Source of the DNA: Alphaproteobacteria bacterium
Lineage (GTDB): Bacteria; Pseudomonadota; Alphaproteobacteria; UBA9219; RGZA01
NCBI GenBank assembly: GCA_021732145.1
Contig: JAKFVN010000006.1
Location: forward strand, 1 to 64,000
Length of the DNA stretch: 64,000 nucleotides
Reading direction: 5' to 3'
Numbering within the stretch: the first letter of the stretch is position 1; every line of letters begins with the position of its first letter. The notes under the pieces are model-generated. The model did no database searches and was not told the origin of the DNA. It saw nothing but the letters and a program-made list of their open reading frames with translations. A program made the position numbers and the translations under genes. This document shows positions 39,165-49,819 of this stretch, one piece after another.

Positions 39165-40940
39165 CTAAGCTTTAAACTGCAAACGATAGAGTTCGGCGTA
39201 GGCGCCATTCTTGGCGAGCAATTCGTCATGCTTGCCCTGTTCAATCACTTGGCCTTTATCAATCACATAAATCACATCGGCCTGACGCACGGTTGATAAA
39301 CGGTGCGCGATGATGAATGTGGTGCGGCCTTGCGCCAAACGTTTAATCGCGTGCTGCACCATTTCTTCCGATGCTGCATCAAGCGCTGACGTTGCTTCAT
39401 CCAGCAACAAAATGGGGCTATTGCGCAGGAATGCACGCGCCAGCACCAAGCGTTGTTTTTGTCCGCCGGATAATGAACTGCCCTGCTCCCCCACTACGCT
39501 GTCGTAACCCGCAGGTAGTTTGGCGATGAATTCATGCGCTTCGGCTGCGCGCGCGGCATCCTGAATATCTTCAATGGTTGCGCCCCCCGTTTTACTATTT
39601 GGGCGGCCATAGCCGATATTGGCGGCTGCGCTTTCGTTAAACACAATTACATCCTGACTAACCAGCGTTACGGCATCGCGCAGGCTTGGAATAGTCACAT
39701 CGCGCACATCCTGCCCATCAATCAACACCTGCCCGCCCTGCACATCATATAGGCGCGTGAGCATATTAAAGATTGTGGATTTACCGCCGCCGCTCCGGCC
39801 AACCAATGCAACGGTTTGGCCTGCTTCAGCAACCAAATTCAAATTTTGCAATACGGGGCGTTCAGGTTTGTAGGCAAACACAACTGATTTCAATTCAACA
39901 CGCCCTTGCTTTACATCCAGCGGCATGGCGCTTGGGCGTTCGGTAATTTGCGGATGTTCATCCATGATTTCAAATACGCGCTGCGCGGCAGCCAGCCCTT
40001 CCTGCATCACGGCATTCAGATTTCCAAGGGAACGTACAGGCTGTGCAGCCATCAGTAATGCTGTTACAAAGCCAGTAAAATCACCAACGGTTCCTGTGCC
40101 CGATGCAACGCGCCATGTACCAAATGCAAGTACGCCCGCCACAGCAAAACCACTGGCAACCTCCAATAAAGGGTCAACGCGGGCACGAAGGCGCGATGCT
40201 TTAATAAGCGCGGTATATAGCGTTTTAAACGCACCATCGGCGCGCTGTTCTTCATCGCGTTCCAAGCGGTAGGACTTAATCATCCGCACGCCCAAAAAGC
40301 TTTGCTGCAGGAATGCGGTTAAATCACCAATCCCTGCCTGCAATGAACTGGCGGTTTTGCGAATGCGTTTTCCGATTTGAATAATCGGGTAACCCATGAC
40401 CGGATAAACGACGAGCACGATAACCGTGAGCAGCGGGTCGATATATAAAATGGTGCCAAGCAGTGCGACTACCGTCAGCCCGTCGCGCACAATGCCTGTC
40501 AGGCAGCGGTTGATGGCCATGCGCAACGCTTCCACATCGGCCGTAAAGCGTGAAGTCAGTGTGCCCGCCGCATCACGCTGCAAACGTGCAAGGTCGGAAC
40601 CCAGCAAATGGCGGTACAGCGCATTTTGAATATCCAGCACAATCTGGTTCACCATTGTGCTGGTCGAAATCGCCTGAAAGTACAACGTCGCGGCGCGGCA
40701 TGTGGTTACCGCAATAATCAGAATGGGTATCAGGTAGATGGTCTTGGTGTCTTTTTGGTCAATCAGCTTGAACGTCCACTGAATAACCAGCGGGTAAGCC
40801 GTAGTCATTACGGCAGCGAGCACCATCAGCAGGAATACACCGATGATTTGGGTGCGGTATGGTTTTATCCAGAGATGCCACAGGCGGGAAACAAGCGTGG
40901 CGGTACGGTTATCAATAGGCTGTAGCACAGGTTTAAGCAT
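39165..40940 (-). CDS. ABC transporter permease/ATP-binding protein (MsbA-like)
   Basis: TM domain plus VALVGRSGGGKSTIFNMLTRLYD, LSGGQKQRLVLARAFLRNSPILLLDEATSALD. Confidence 0.9.
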   Translation of the reverse strand: MLKPVLQPIDNRTATLVSRLWHLWIKPYRTQIIGVFLLMVLAAVMTTAYPLVIQWTFKLIDQKDTKTIYLIPILIIAVTTCRAATLYFQAISTSTMVNQIVLDIQNALYRHLLGSDLARLQRDAAGTLTSRFTADVEALRMAINRCLTGIVRDGLTVVALLGTILYIDPLLTVIVLVVYPVMGYPIIQIGKRIRKTASSLQAGIGDLTAFLQQSFLGVRMIKSYRLERDEEQRADGAFKTLYTALIKASRLRARVDPLLEVASGFAVAGVLAFGTWRVASGTGTVGDFTGFVTALLMAAQPVRSLGNLNAVMQEGLAAAQRVFEIMDEHPQITERPSAMPLDVKQGRVELKSVVFAYKPERPVLQNLNLVAEAGQTVALVGRSGGGKSTIFNMLTRLYDVQGGQVLIDGQDVRDVTIPSLRDAVTLVSQDVIVFNESAAANIGYGRPNSKTGGATIEDIQDAARAAEAHEFIAKLPAGYDSVVGEQGSSLSGGQKQRLVLARAFLRNSPILLLDEATSALDAASEEMVQHAIKRLAQGRTTFIIAHRLSTVRQADVIYVIDKGQVIEQGKHDELLAKNGAYAELYRLQFKA

Positions 40941-41119
40941 GGGGGGCTTTATAGCAGGGTTTGCGCCGCAAAATGTGACTTATGTTGCACAACAGCAAAA
41001 AAAATGAGCAATGGCAATGCAGTTTCAATGGCTATCAGCCCTTTGGCGGCAATAAAGTCTTTAGAACTAGTCCTCTATAATGCCCTTAGCAAGCAACCCC
41101 TACCCCTGACCAACCACCC

Positions 41120-42124
41120 ATGAACGAACGCACCGCAAACCCTTCCCGCCGCAAAATTGGCTTGGCACTTGGCAGCGGATTGGCACGTGGCTGGGCGCAT
41201 ATCGGCGTTATCCGTGGATTGAAGCGTTTGGGTTTGGAACCAGACATTATCGCCGGCGCATCCATCGGCGCGGTCGTGGGCGGATTATATCTTGCCAATA
41301 AACTGGACGAGTTGGAGCAATGGGCGCTTGGGCTCAATAAGAAAAAAATCATCAACTTTCTGGATTTGCGCATTCGCACTGGCGGATTAATTGGCGGCGA
41401 AAAAGTAACCGATGAAATTCGCAGCTATGTTGGCGAAACCAAGATTGAAGATTTGGGTCATCCTTTTACCGCGGTTGCCACTGACCTTGTCACCGGCCAT
41501 GAAGTCTGGCTGCAAAAAGGAAGCATTGTGGATGCGATGCGCGCATCCTTCGCCATGCCCGGCGTATTCACGCCTGTCAAAATGCAAGGCCGCTGGTTGC
41601 TGGATGGCGCGCTGGTGAACCCTGTGCCTGTGGCGGCGTGCCGCGCGCTGGGCGCCGACATGGTCATCGCCGTGAACCTCAATTCCGATATTATCGGTAA
41701 ATCCCGTAAATCCGGCTCATCCATTCCAACGGCGGCTGGCTTTGATTTGCTCAAGATGATTGACCAGACGGGCGATGAAGGCGCGCCCACGGTGGATAGC
41801 CTGTCGCGCCGCGTATTCCGCCGCGAAAGCGATGCGCCAAGCCTGTTTGGCGTGATGGTCGCAACACTGAACATCATGCAGGATCGTATTACCCGCTCCC
41901 GCATGGCGGGCGAACCGCCTGACGTGATGATTGCACCGCGTTTGGGTAATGTGGGCTTGCTGGAATTTGACCGCGCCGAAGATGCCATCGCAGAAGGCGA
42001 ATTAGCCGTTAGCCGTGTGCGCCCTGAAATCGCCGATGCATTATCGGTATTGGCGCAAACGGTGGTTCAGGAAGATAAGGACATCGATGAAAAAGAAATC
42101 GATGAAGACGAACGCGAAGATTAA
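41120..42124 (+). CDS. Patatin-like phospholipase (RssA-like)
   Basis: IGLALGSGLARGWAHIGVIRGLKRLGLEPDIIAGASIGAVVGGLY; DGALVNPVPV. Confidence 0.88.
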   Translation: MNERTANPSRRKIGLALGSGLARGWAHIGVIRGLKRLGLEPDIIAGASIGAVVGGLYLANKLDELEQWALGLNKKKIINFLDLRIRTGGLIGGEKVTDEIRSYVGETKIEDLGHPFTAVATDLVTGHEVWLQKGSIVDAMRASFAMPGVFTPVKMQGRWLLDGALVNPVPVAACRALGADMVIAVNLNSDIIGKSRKSGSSIPTAAGFDLLKMIDQTGDEGAPTVDSLSRRVFRRESDAPSLFGVMVATLNIMQDRITRSRMAGEPPDVMIAPRLGNVGLLEFDRAEDAIAEGELAVSRVRPEIADALSVLAQTVVQEDKDIDEKEIDEDERED

Positions 42125-42137
42125 TCCGCGCCTTGAA

Positions 42138-43121
42138 TTACAGCCATTTTTTGAATTTAAAATACACAAACGGCAAGACAGCGCTCATGACCATGAGGGT
42201 TACGGCAGCCGGATAGCCAAAATGCCATTCCAGTTCCGGCATCCATTTAAAGTTCATGCCATAAATGCTGGCCACCAGGGTGGGCGGCATCAGTACCACC
42301 GACACAACCGAGAACAGCTTGATGATCTGATTTTGCTCAACGTTGATCAAGCCCAGCGTTGCTTCCAGCAGGAACCTGACTTTGTCCGACAAATAATCCG
42401 CATGCTCGGATAAGTGCGTGCTGTCACGCTCAATGGTGGCAAGACGGGATGCCGCATCCTTATCCAGCGTGACGTGATTGGACTGACCATACAGGAACGT
42501 CGCCATGCGCGAGAATGACACCAGCCCTTCGCGGATGACCGCCAGCATCTGGCCCAACATGCCGATGTGTTGCAGCATGTTGCGCCAATTACGCACCGAA
42601 AAGCTGTTAAGCGACTTTATTCTCAGCGCGTGGGGTTGCGTGAAAATTGAACGGCCAATCCCATCCAAACGCGCCGTTTTCTTTTCCAGCAAATCAGCGA
42701 ATGCGGCGACAAACGCCTCCATCATGCTCAGCAGCAATTCCTGCGCCGTTGGCGCAGATTTACGCAGCAGCCTGGTTGCAAATGGCGTAATCACGCGCGT
42801 AAGCACATAACGCATGGTAACGATATAATCCTTAGCCACAACAAAGGTGATATTCACATTCGAATAATCATCCTCCGCCTGTTCAACGGGAAAGGATGCG
42901 ATGGCAAATAACTGCTGGTCTTCACTGTAAAGGCGCGCGGAAACTTCCAGTTCCTGCATTTCCTCGCGCGTGGGCAAATCAATGCCCAGCAAGCTTTCAA
43001 TGAACGCTTCGTCTTCCTTGGTGGGGTTCAGAATATCGTACCAGAAAATGCCGGCCGTGCTGGTGGGCTTGGTTTCAGTGACCGAGATAGCGCCGTTTTG
43101 ATTGGAGTAGTATTGAATCAT
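42138..43121 (-). CDS. corA: CorA-family magnesium transporter
   Basis: C-terminal MPPTLVASIYGMNFKWMPELEWHFGYPAAVTLMVMSAVLPFVYFKFKKWL; start MIQYYSNQ, since the longer ORF runs into the tRNA-derived repeat. Confidence 0.9.
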   Translation of the reverse strand: MIQYYSNQNGAISVTETKPTSTAGIFWYDILNPTKEDEAFIESLLGIDLPTREEMQELEVSARLYSEDQQLFAIASFPVEQAEDDYSNVNITFVVAKDYIVTMRYVLTRVITPFATRLLRKSAPTAQELLLSMMEAFVAAFADLLEKKTARLDGIGRSIFTQPHALRIKSLNSFSVRNWRNMLQHIGMLGQMLAVIREGLVSFSRMATFLYGQSNHVTLDKDAASRLATIERDSTHLSEHADYLSDKVRFLLEATLGLINVEQNQIIKLFSVVSVVLMPPTLVASIYGMNFKWMPELEWHFGYPAAVTLMVMSAVLPFVYFKFKKWL

Positions 43122-43162
43122 TGGCGTAACACCCGCGCTGGAAACCCATTCCGGACGAAATG

Positions 43163-43312
43163 AGAAATGGTGACCCCGATGGGATTTGAACCTCATGCGG
43201 AGCATGGATAGGTTATGGGTTCAACACCCGCAACCCCAGAAATGGTGACCCCGATGGGATTTGAACCTCATGCGGAGCATGGATAGGTTATGGGTTCAAC
43301 ACCCGCAACCCC
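43163..43312 (-). repeat. Two exact 75-bp tandem units, each containing a copy of the tRNA-Lys 3' end including CCA
   Basis: AGAAATGGTGACCCCGATGGGATTTGAACC... at 43163 and 43238; a third start at 43313 runs into the intact tRNA-Lys. Confidence 0.95.
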
Positions 43313-43317
43313 AGAAA

Positions 43318-43393
43318 TGGTGACCCCGATGGGATTTGAACCCATGACCACTCGATTAAAAGTCGCGTGCTCTACCAGCTGAGCTACAGGGTC
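43318..43393 (-). tRNA. tRNA-Lys (TTT)
   Basis: GACCCTGTAGCTCAGCTGGTAGAGCACGCGACTTTTAATCGAGTGGTCATGGGTTCAAATCCCATCGGGGTCACCA. Confidence 0.95.
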
Positions 43394-43573
43394 TTTATTT
43401 CAAAGATGTGTCTAGATAGCGGTTACGGGCGCTGGGGTCAACATTTCAATTTACATGGCTTTTATAAGGGTTACCGCGCCTTGCGCTGTGCATAACCATG
43501 CCTGAAATGCCCGAAAAACCCTTAATTACTTTCCAAGGCCGATGCTAGGTTAGCGCCATATTTTAAAGGATTT

Positions 43574-44224
43574 TTGATGAATACCGTTAGCTGTGCTTCC
43601 ATTCCGTCCGATGACCTCGATCAATTGCGCGAGATTATCGGTTATCACTGCCGCCTGATTCAGTCCCCGGTTGTTCAGCAACATCTGGCGGCTATTCCCA
43701 ACATCTATGTGCTCGATACCATGATACGCGGCGGCGCGAATCTTCGTGCTTTTAGCGATGTGGTTGATACATTCCGCCATTGCCAAACCCACGGCAAGGT
43801 TATTGTGGCCAAGCGCGGCAATACGCCAATCGGCTATGCTGCCTACACTTCGTTTCCCGGCAGGAAGCTGGGCATTACGCACCGCGCCAATGAACCCGTT
43901 GCATTCATCAACTTTTTCCGCGTGGCCGATTTGCCAACAGGCCAGCATGATGCCGATACCGCCATTAAACTTGTAACGACGATGCTTGATGAATTACGCG
44001 AACATTCAAGGCATTTCCGAATTGCGTACCGCTTTATCACGCCGCCGGAAAACGTGCTTACCTACCTTGCGCAGATTATGAAGCCAACGGCATTGGGTTT
44101 TGATGATTATGGCACATGGCGCGTGGCAGGATTAAATGCCGCTGACTTATCCTTGGGGATTATTCGCCGCCCCGCCAAGGCAGCCCCCAAACAGCCGGCT
44201 GCCATGCAGGCCAGCAAGCTTTAG
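43574..44224 (+). CDS. Hypothetical protein, possibly GNAT-like acetyltransferase
   Basis: 216 aa ORF; weak GNAT-like pattern (VIVAKRGNTPIGYAAYTSF). Confidence 0.6.
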   Translation: MMNTVSCASIPSDDLDQLREIIGYHCRLIQSPVVQQHLAAIPNIYVLDTMIRGGANLRAFSDVVDTFRHCQTHGKVIVAKRGNTPIGYAAYTSFPGRKLGITHRANEPVAFINFFRVADLPTGQHDADTAIKLVTTMLDELREHSRHFRIAYRFITPPENVLTYLAQIMKPTALGFDDYGTWRVAGLNAADLSLGIIRRPAKAAPKQPAAMQASKL

Positions 44225-44225
44225 G

Positions 44226-44753
44226 CTATTTCAGCTTTTGCTTGATGTGTTTTAAAACGCGCTCGCTGACAAACGGGCTGACCTCGCCGCCCAGACGCGC
44301 GATTTCTTTTACAAAACGTGACGAGATGAATTGGTATTTATCCGATGACATCAAGAACACGGTTTCCAAATCAGGCGCGATTTTGCGGTTCATTGCCGCC
44401 ATTTGAAATTCATATTCAAAGTCGGATACCGCGCGCAGGCCGCGAATAATCACCTTCGCGCCCACCTGGCCTGCAAAATCAATCAGCAGGTTTTTAAACG
44501 GGCGCACGTCAATTTCAATGCCGGTATCCAGCTTGGCCACTTCCGCTTCGACCATTTTAATGCGGTCTTTCAGGCTGAATAGCGGGCCTTTGCCTGCATT
44601 ATCGGCAACGCCCACTACCAATTTGTGCACGACCTTTGCGCCGCGCAGAATAATGTCGGTATGGCCCAAGGTGATGGGGTCAAACGTGCCGGGATATAGG
44701 CCAATCAGTCTATCGCTGCTGTTAGACGTGCGGGCTGGGTTCGTCTTTTTCAT
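44226..44753 (-). CDS. coaD: Pantetheine-phosphate adenylyltransferase
   Basis: [52 protein letters not shown] start. Confidence 0.95.
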   Translation of the reverse strand: MKKTNPARTSNSSDRLIGLYPGTFDPITLGHTDIILRGAKVVHKLVVGVADNAGKGPLFSLKDRIKMVEAEVAKLDTGIEIDVRPFKNLLIDFAGQVGAKVIIRGLRAVSDFEYEFQMAAMNRKIAPDLETVFLMSSDKYQFISSRFVKEIARLGGEVSPFVSERVLKHIKQKLK

Positions 44754-47460
44754 CCGTTGTTTCTTCCTGAATAAGGGCTGAGGACACAACGTGTTCGCCT
44801 TCGGCAACGCGGAACAGGGTTACGCCCTGTGTCGCACGGCCAGCCACGCGAATGTCCTTCACCGGCATGCGGATGATTTGGCCGCCATTGGTGACCAGCA
44901 TCAAATCCTGCGTCAGTTCAACGGGCAGCGACGCCACAATCGCGTTGTTCTTCGTGCCCATATTCATGACCCAGATACCCGAACCACCGCGACCGGAGAT
45001 ACGGTATTCGTAGGATGATGTGCGCTTACCAAAGCCGGATGTGGAGACAGTGAGGATGAATTGCTCGGCATCCGCCAATTGCTTCATGCGTTCGGGTGAC
45101 AGTGTAATGCTTGCTACGCTACCATCTTCATCAGAAGCTTCCACGGTTTCTTCAACGCCGCTTTCAGCGCGGCGAAGAGCTGCAGCCGCACGCAAATATG
45201 CAATGCGTTCTTCAGCGGTTGCTTCGGTGTGCTTGATGATGGACATGGAAATCAGTTCATCGCCATCAGATAATTTAATCCCGCGCACACCCATAGAGTT
45301 ACGACCCGCAAATACGCGGATGTCGGTCACGGCAAAGCGGATAGCCTTACCAAGGCGTGATGCGAGCAATACGTCATCTTCTTCATCACAGGTGTGAACG
45401 GAGATGAGCTTTTCGCCCTCCTCCAGCTTCATCGCAATCAAACCGGATTGGCGGATGCTGGTGAAGTCGGACAGCTTGTTACGGCGAACGGTACCAGCCG
45501 AAGTTGCAAACATGGCGTAGAGGTATTCCCAGCGGGATTCTTCTTCCGGCATGCGCATGACGGCGGTGATGGTTTCGCCCTGCTGCAATGGTAACAAGTT
45601 CACCAAGGCTTTACCGCGTGCGGCGGGGTTACCCAGCGGCAGCTTATACACCTTCATTTCATACACCATGCCGCGCGATGAGAAGAACAGCATTGGCGTG
45701 TGGGTGTTAGCCACGAATACATCCACCACCACGTCTTCTTCCTTGGTCGTCATGCCGGTGCGGCCTTTACCGCCACGGCGCTGCGCGCGGTAGGTTGAAA
45801 GCGGCACACGTTTGACATAGCCCGCCTGCGAAACAGTAACCACCATGTCTTCGCGCTGGATTAAATCTTCGATATCGCTTTCAAACTCTAAATCCTCAAC
45901 CGTAGTACGGCGCGGCGTATTGAATTGCAGCTTAATCGCCGCCATTTCATCACGCATAATAGTAAGTACGCGCGGGCGATTGCTTAAAATATTGATGTAA
46001 TCAGCGATACGCGCGGCAATTTCCTTCAAATCGTTGGAAATCTTTTCGCGTTCCAGACCGGTTAAGCGGTGCAAGCGCAAATCCAGAATTGCCTTCGCCT
46101 GAATTTCATCGAGGCGGTAGGTCTTGCGTGACTTATCTTCGCTGCCTTCCACCAGAACCAGCAATGGCGCAATCGCATCTGCCGACCATTCGCGGGCAAG
46201 CAATTCAGCCTTCGCAATCGCAGGGTCAGAAGCACCGCGAATGATTTTGATAACTTCATCAATATTGGCAACGGCAATCGCCAAGCCAACCAAGATGTGT
46301 GCACGGTCACGGGCTTGTGACAATTCGTATTCGGTGCGCTTGTTAATGGTCTGTTCGCGAAACGCTAGGAACGCTTCCATCACCTGCTTGATATTCAGCA
46401 ATTCCGGGCGGCCATCGCGCAGCGCCAGCATGTTCACACCGAAGGATGTTTGCAGCGGCGTATGCTTGAAAAGCTGGTTCAGCACAATTTCAGGCATCGC
46501 TTCGCGCTTTAATTCAATCACGATGCGAACGCCGTCGCGGTCGGACTCATCACGCAAATCGGAAATGCCTTCAATCACCTTGTCATTCACCTGCGATGCG
46601 ATGATTTCGATGAGGCGGAGCTTGTTCACCTGATACGGAATTTCGTTGACGATAATCGCCATCTTATCCTTGCGCACTTCTTCAATTTGCGTGCGTGCGC
46701 GGATGATGATGGAACCGCGGCCCGTATGGAACGCGGAGCGAATGCCGTTACGGCCGAGAATAATACCGCCAGTTGGAAAGTCTGGCGCTGGCATTACTTC
46801 CATTAAATCTTCAATCGACGCTTCCGGGTTATCAATCAACATGCAACATGCATCAATCACTTCGCCCAGATTATGGGTTGGAATGTTGGTGGCCATACCC
46901 ACCGCAATACCGCCCGCACCATTGATAAGCAGGTTTGGAAAACGTGCAGGAAGCACAGTTGGCTCGAATACGGATTCATCGTAATTGGGCTGGAATGCTA
47001 CGGTTTCTTTATCAATATCTTCGAGAAGCGTTTCAGCGGTTTTGCCCAGACGTGCTTCGGTATAACGCATCGCGGCTGGCGGATCGCCATCCATCGAGCC
47101 GAAGTTACCTTGGCCGTCAATGAGCGGCAGGCGCATGGAGAAATCCTGCGCCATACGAACCATTGCATCATAAATCGCGCTATCACCGTGCGGGTGATAT
47201 TTACCCATCACGTCACCAACGATGCGGGCGGATTTTTTGTAAGGCTTGGAGCTGTCATAGCCGCCATCTTTCATGGCGTATAAAATTCTGCGGTGAACTG
47301 GTTTTAATCCGTCGCGCACATCTGGCAGAGCGCGGCTCACGATTACGCTCATCGCGTAATCGAGGTAGGATTTCTTCATCTCATCTTCAATAGTGATGGG
47401 CAGCGTATTGGTGTTGGATGGTGGCTGCGCCGGTGGCATGGTGTTTTGATTACTGCTCAC
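44722..47460 (-). CDS. gyrA: DNA gyrase subunit A
   Basis: [80 protein letters not shown]; GyrA beta-propeller repeats. Confidence 0.97.
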   Translation of the reverse strand: MSSNQNTMPPAQPPSNTNTLPITIEDEMKKSYLDYAMSVIVSRALPDVRDGLKPVHRRILYAMKDGGYDSSKPYKKSARIVGDVMGKYHPHGDSAIYDAMVRMAQDFSMRLPLIDGQGNFGSMDGDPPAAMRYTEARLGKTAETLLEDIDKETVAFQPNYDESVFEPTVLPARFPNLLINGAGGIAVGMATNIPTHNLGEVIDACCMLIDNPEASIEDLMEVMPAPDFPTGGIILGRNGIRSAFHTGRGSIIIRARTQIEEVRKDKMAIIVNEIPYQVNKLRLIEIIASQVNDKVIEGISDLRDESDRDGVRIVIELKREAMPEIVLNQLFKHTPLQTSFGVNMLALRDGRPELLNIKQVMEAFLAFREQTINKRTEYELSQARDRAHILVGLAIAVANIDEVIKIIRGASDPAIAKAELLAREWSADAIAPLLVLVEGSEDKSRKTYRLDEIQAKAILDLRLHRLTGLEREKISNDLKEIAARIADYINILSNRPRVLTIMRDEMAAIKLQFNTPRRTTVEDLEFESDIEDLIQREDMVVTVSQAGYVKRVPLSTYRAQRRGGKGRTGMTTKEEDVVVDVFVANTHTPMLFFSSRGMVYEMKVYKLPLGNPAARGKALVNLLPLQQGETITAVMRMPEEESRWEYLYAMFATSAGTVRRNKLSDFTSIRQSGLIAMKLEEGEKLISVHTCDEEDDVLLASRLGKAIRFAVTDIRVFAGRNSMGVRGIKLSDGDELISMSIIKHTEATAEERIAYLRAAAALRRAESGVEETVEASDEDGSVASITLSPERMKQLADAEQFILTVSTSGFGKRTSSYEYRISGRGGSGIWVMNMGTKNNAIVASLPVELTQDLMLVTNGGQIIRMPVKDIRVAGRATQGVTLFRVAEGEHVVSSALIQEETTDEKDEPSPHV

Positions 47461-47684
47461 GTGGTTTTCCTAAGATTTATGATTCTAATGCTGGAGAGTG
47501 TAGGCATGGCGCACAGAAAAGCAAGCATTTATAAGCCTAAATAACGCTTAATAATCAAGACGTTACAGGGTGATTTTAAGGGGATTTTTTATATGGCAGT
47601 TTAGAAAGAAGATTTGCCATTCTTTGCTACTTCCACTAGTTAAAAAGCTTCAAATCTCAATCCTATTCAGTTGAAGGTCATCTT

Positions 47685-48614
47685 ATGAAACTCACCCGTA
47701 AAGTTCGCGAAATTCTTGATAATTATGAAAGCGATTGCCCCGGCACCAAAGCCAATCTTGCCCGCATGTTGATGGCAGGACGTTTGGGCGGCACCGGCAA
47801 AATGATTATCCTTCCCGTTGACCAAGGATTTGAACACGGCCCCGCACGCAGCTTTGCGCCAAACCCGGAAGCATACGACCCGCACTATCATTACCAATTG
47901 GCGATTGATGCAGGCCTTAATGCCTATGCCGCTCCTCTTGGAATGTTAGAAGCTGGCGCATCAACCTTCGCTGGCACCATTCCAACCATTTTGAAAATGA
48001 ACAGCGCCAACAGCCTGTCACGCCAAAAGGAAGCGCCCGATCAAGCCGTTACCGCCAGCGTAAAAGACGCGCTGCGTTTGGGCTGCTCTGCAATCGGTTT
48101 TACGATTTATCCCGGTTCGGATGTGATGTATGACCAATACGAAGAATTCCGCGACCTGTCACGCCAAGCAAAAGAAAACGGCTTGGCCGTGGTGTTGTGG
48201 TCGTACGCTCGGGGCGGCAATTTGTCGAAGGATGGCGAAACCGCGTTTGACGTAATTACGTACGCTGCGCACATGGCGACACTTCTTGGCGCACATATTA
48301 TCAAGGTCAAATTGCCGACTGATTTCCTGGAACAACCGGATGCGAAGAAGGTTTACGAAGCCAAGGCCATTCCAAAAGCAACGCAAGCCGACCGCGTGAA
48401 GCATATTATGCAATGCTGCTTTAATAATCGTCGCATTGTTGTATTCAGCGGCGGCGCAACCAAGGGCGAAAGCAGCGTGTTTGATGATGCGCGCGCCATT
48501 CGTGATGGCGGCGGCAACGGCTCCATCATCGGGCGCAACTCCTTCCAGCGCCCACGCGAAGATGCATTAAAGCTGCTTGATGAATTGGTAAAAATCTACC
48601 AAGGCAAAGCGTAG
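47685..48614 (+). CDS. Class I fructose-bisphosphate aldolase
   Basis: VREILDNYESDCPGTKANLARMLMAGRLGGTGKMIILPVDQGFEHGPARSFAPNPEAYDPHYHYQLAIDAGLNAYAAPLG. Confidence 0.93.
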   Translation: MKLTRKVREILDNYESDCPGTKANLARMLMAGRLGGTGKMIILPVDQGFEHGPARSFAPNPEAYDPHYHYQLAIDAGLNAYAAPLGMLEAGASTFAGTIPTILKMNSANSLSRQKEAPDQAVTASVKDALRLGCSAIGFTIYPGSDVMYDQYEEFRDLSRQAKENGLAVVLWSYARGGNLSKDGETAFDVITYAAHMATLLGAHIIKVKLPTDFLEQPDAKKVYEAKAIPKATQADRVKHIMQCCFNNRRIVVFSGGATKGESSVFDDARAIRDGGGNGSIIGRNSFQRPREDALKLLDELVKIYQGKA

Positions 48615-48649
48615 CTATATTCAGGTCGCGCGCGGATGGAGAGCAACCT

Positions 48650-49282
48650 CTGACACGCATTTATCTTATCACCCCGCCGGAGTTTGAGCTGGCTGCGCTG
48701 TCGCAGCAGCTTCCGTCGGTGCTGGATAATGCGGACATTGCCTGTGTACAATTACGCATCAAAGACAAAACCAATGATGATTGGGAACGTGCCATTGAAA
48801 CGCTGATGCCCATTTGCTGGAAGCGCGATATTGCGTTCATTTTGAACGATCGCGTGGATTTGACGAAGCGTTTTAGCGCCGACGGCGTGCATATCGGCAA
48901 GGAAGATATGACGTACACCATGGCGCGCAGCATTTTGGGCAAAGACAAAATAATCGGTGTCAGTTGCTATGCCAGCAAAGACAGCGCGATGGATGCCGCC
49001 GAAGAAGGCGCGGATTACGTGGCGTTTGGCTCCGCCTTTCCATCATCCACCAAGGAAAATGCGCCGCTTGTTCCGTTAAGCGTATTTGAGGACTGGGTGA
49101 TGGCCGTCAAAACACCCTGCGTTGCCATTGGTGGCATCACGGCGCAGAACTGCGCCCCGCTGGTCAAGGCAGGCGTGGAATTCGTTGCTGTTATCGGGCA
49201 AGTCTGGAATCACGCAGACGGCGCAGCTGCGGGCGCGAAGGAACTGCAAAAAGCAATCGACCAGCATAAAAAAACAGCTTAA
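48650..49282 (+). CDS. Thiamine phosphate synthase-like protein
   Basis: RIYLITPPEFELAAL...CVQLRIKDKTNDDW...IGKEDMTYTMAR...DYVAFGSAFPSSTKENAP...CVAIGGITAQN. Start uncertain: homology extends upstream of the GTG at 48719, to a possible CTG at 48650. Confidence 0.82.
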   Translation: MTRIYLITPPEFELAALSQQLPSVLDNADIACVQLRIKDKTNDDWERAIETLMPICWKRDIAFILNDRVDLTKRFSADGVHIGKEDMTYTMARSILGKDKIIGVSCYASKDSAMDAAEEGADYVAFGSAFPSSTKENAPLVPLSVFEDWVMAVKTPCVAIGGITAQNCAPLVKAGVEFVAVIGQVWNHADGAAAGAKELQKAIDQHKKTA

Positions 49283-49316
49283 GGTTTTAGCTTCAGTTTT
49301 TTGCCGCGAGGTTTTT

Positions 49317-49739
49317 ATGGTCAACACCCCTTCCGTCACGATTTTATATGCAGGGCTTTTCGGGTTATTGCTGCTCGTGCTCTCGCTCAACATTTTCCGC
49401 GAATATATCCGCGTCGCGATTAACGCCAAATCAAGCAATGAAGAATTATGGCGCCGCGCGGAACGCGCGCAGCACAGTTTCGTTGAATTTGTGCCGATGT
49501 GCCTTGTGCTGATGTTTCTGATTGAAGTGCATGGCGCGCCCGCGCCCGTGCTGCATTGCCTTGGCATCATGCTGCTGACCGCGCGCGTGCTCCATGCATA
49601 CGGCGTTGGCAAAGATAGCGCCGCGAATGTCATGCGCATTATCGGTACGCAAACAACCTATTTGACGTTAATGATTAGCAGCCTGGCTGCGATTTACTAC
49701 GCCTTACTGCCAATACTGGTTGTGAAGATTGCCGGCTAG
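49317..49739 (+). CDS. MAPEG family membrane protein
   Basis: VTILYAGLFGLLLLVLSLNIFREYIRVAINAKSSNEELWRRAERAQHSFVEFVPMCLVLMFLIE. Confidence 0.85.
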   Translation: MVNTPSVTILYAGLFGLLLLVLSLNIFREYIRVAINAKSSNEELWRRAERAQHSFVEFVPMCLVLMFLIEVHGAPAPVLHCLGIMLLTARVLHAYGVGKDSAANVMRIIGTQTTYLTLMISSLAAIYYALLPILVVKIAG

Positions 49740-49819
49740 AAAGTAATTAACCGCTATAGCCCTTTCCACTTCTTTGCTATTCCTACTGCCAACTATTTTA
49801 AAAAATTAGGCGGTAAGCA

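Noticed and set aside
41458-41988. 176-aa minus-strand ORF
   Set aside because: Antisense to the patatin-like gene.
43122-43205. N-terminal extension of CorA to 43205
   Set aside because: The extension translates tRNA-derived repeat DNA; MIQYYSNQ at 43121 is the more plausible start.
43163-43312. Two extra tRNA genes or a CRISPR-like array
   Set aside because: Units contain only a tRNA 3' end and cannot form a canonical cloverleaf; contiguous 75-bp identical units have no variable spacers.
46124-46633. 169-aa plus-strand ORF
   Set aside because: Antisense to gyrA.
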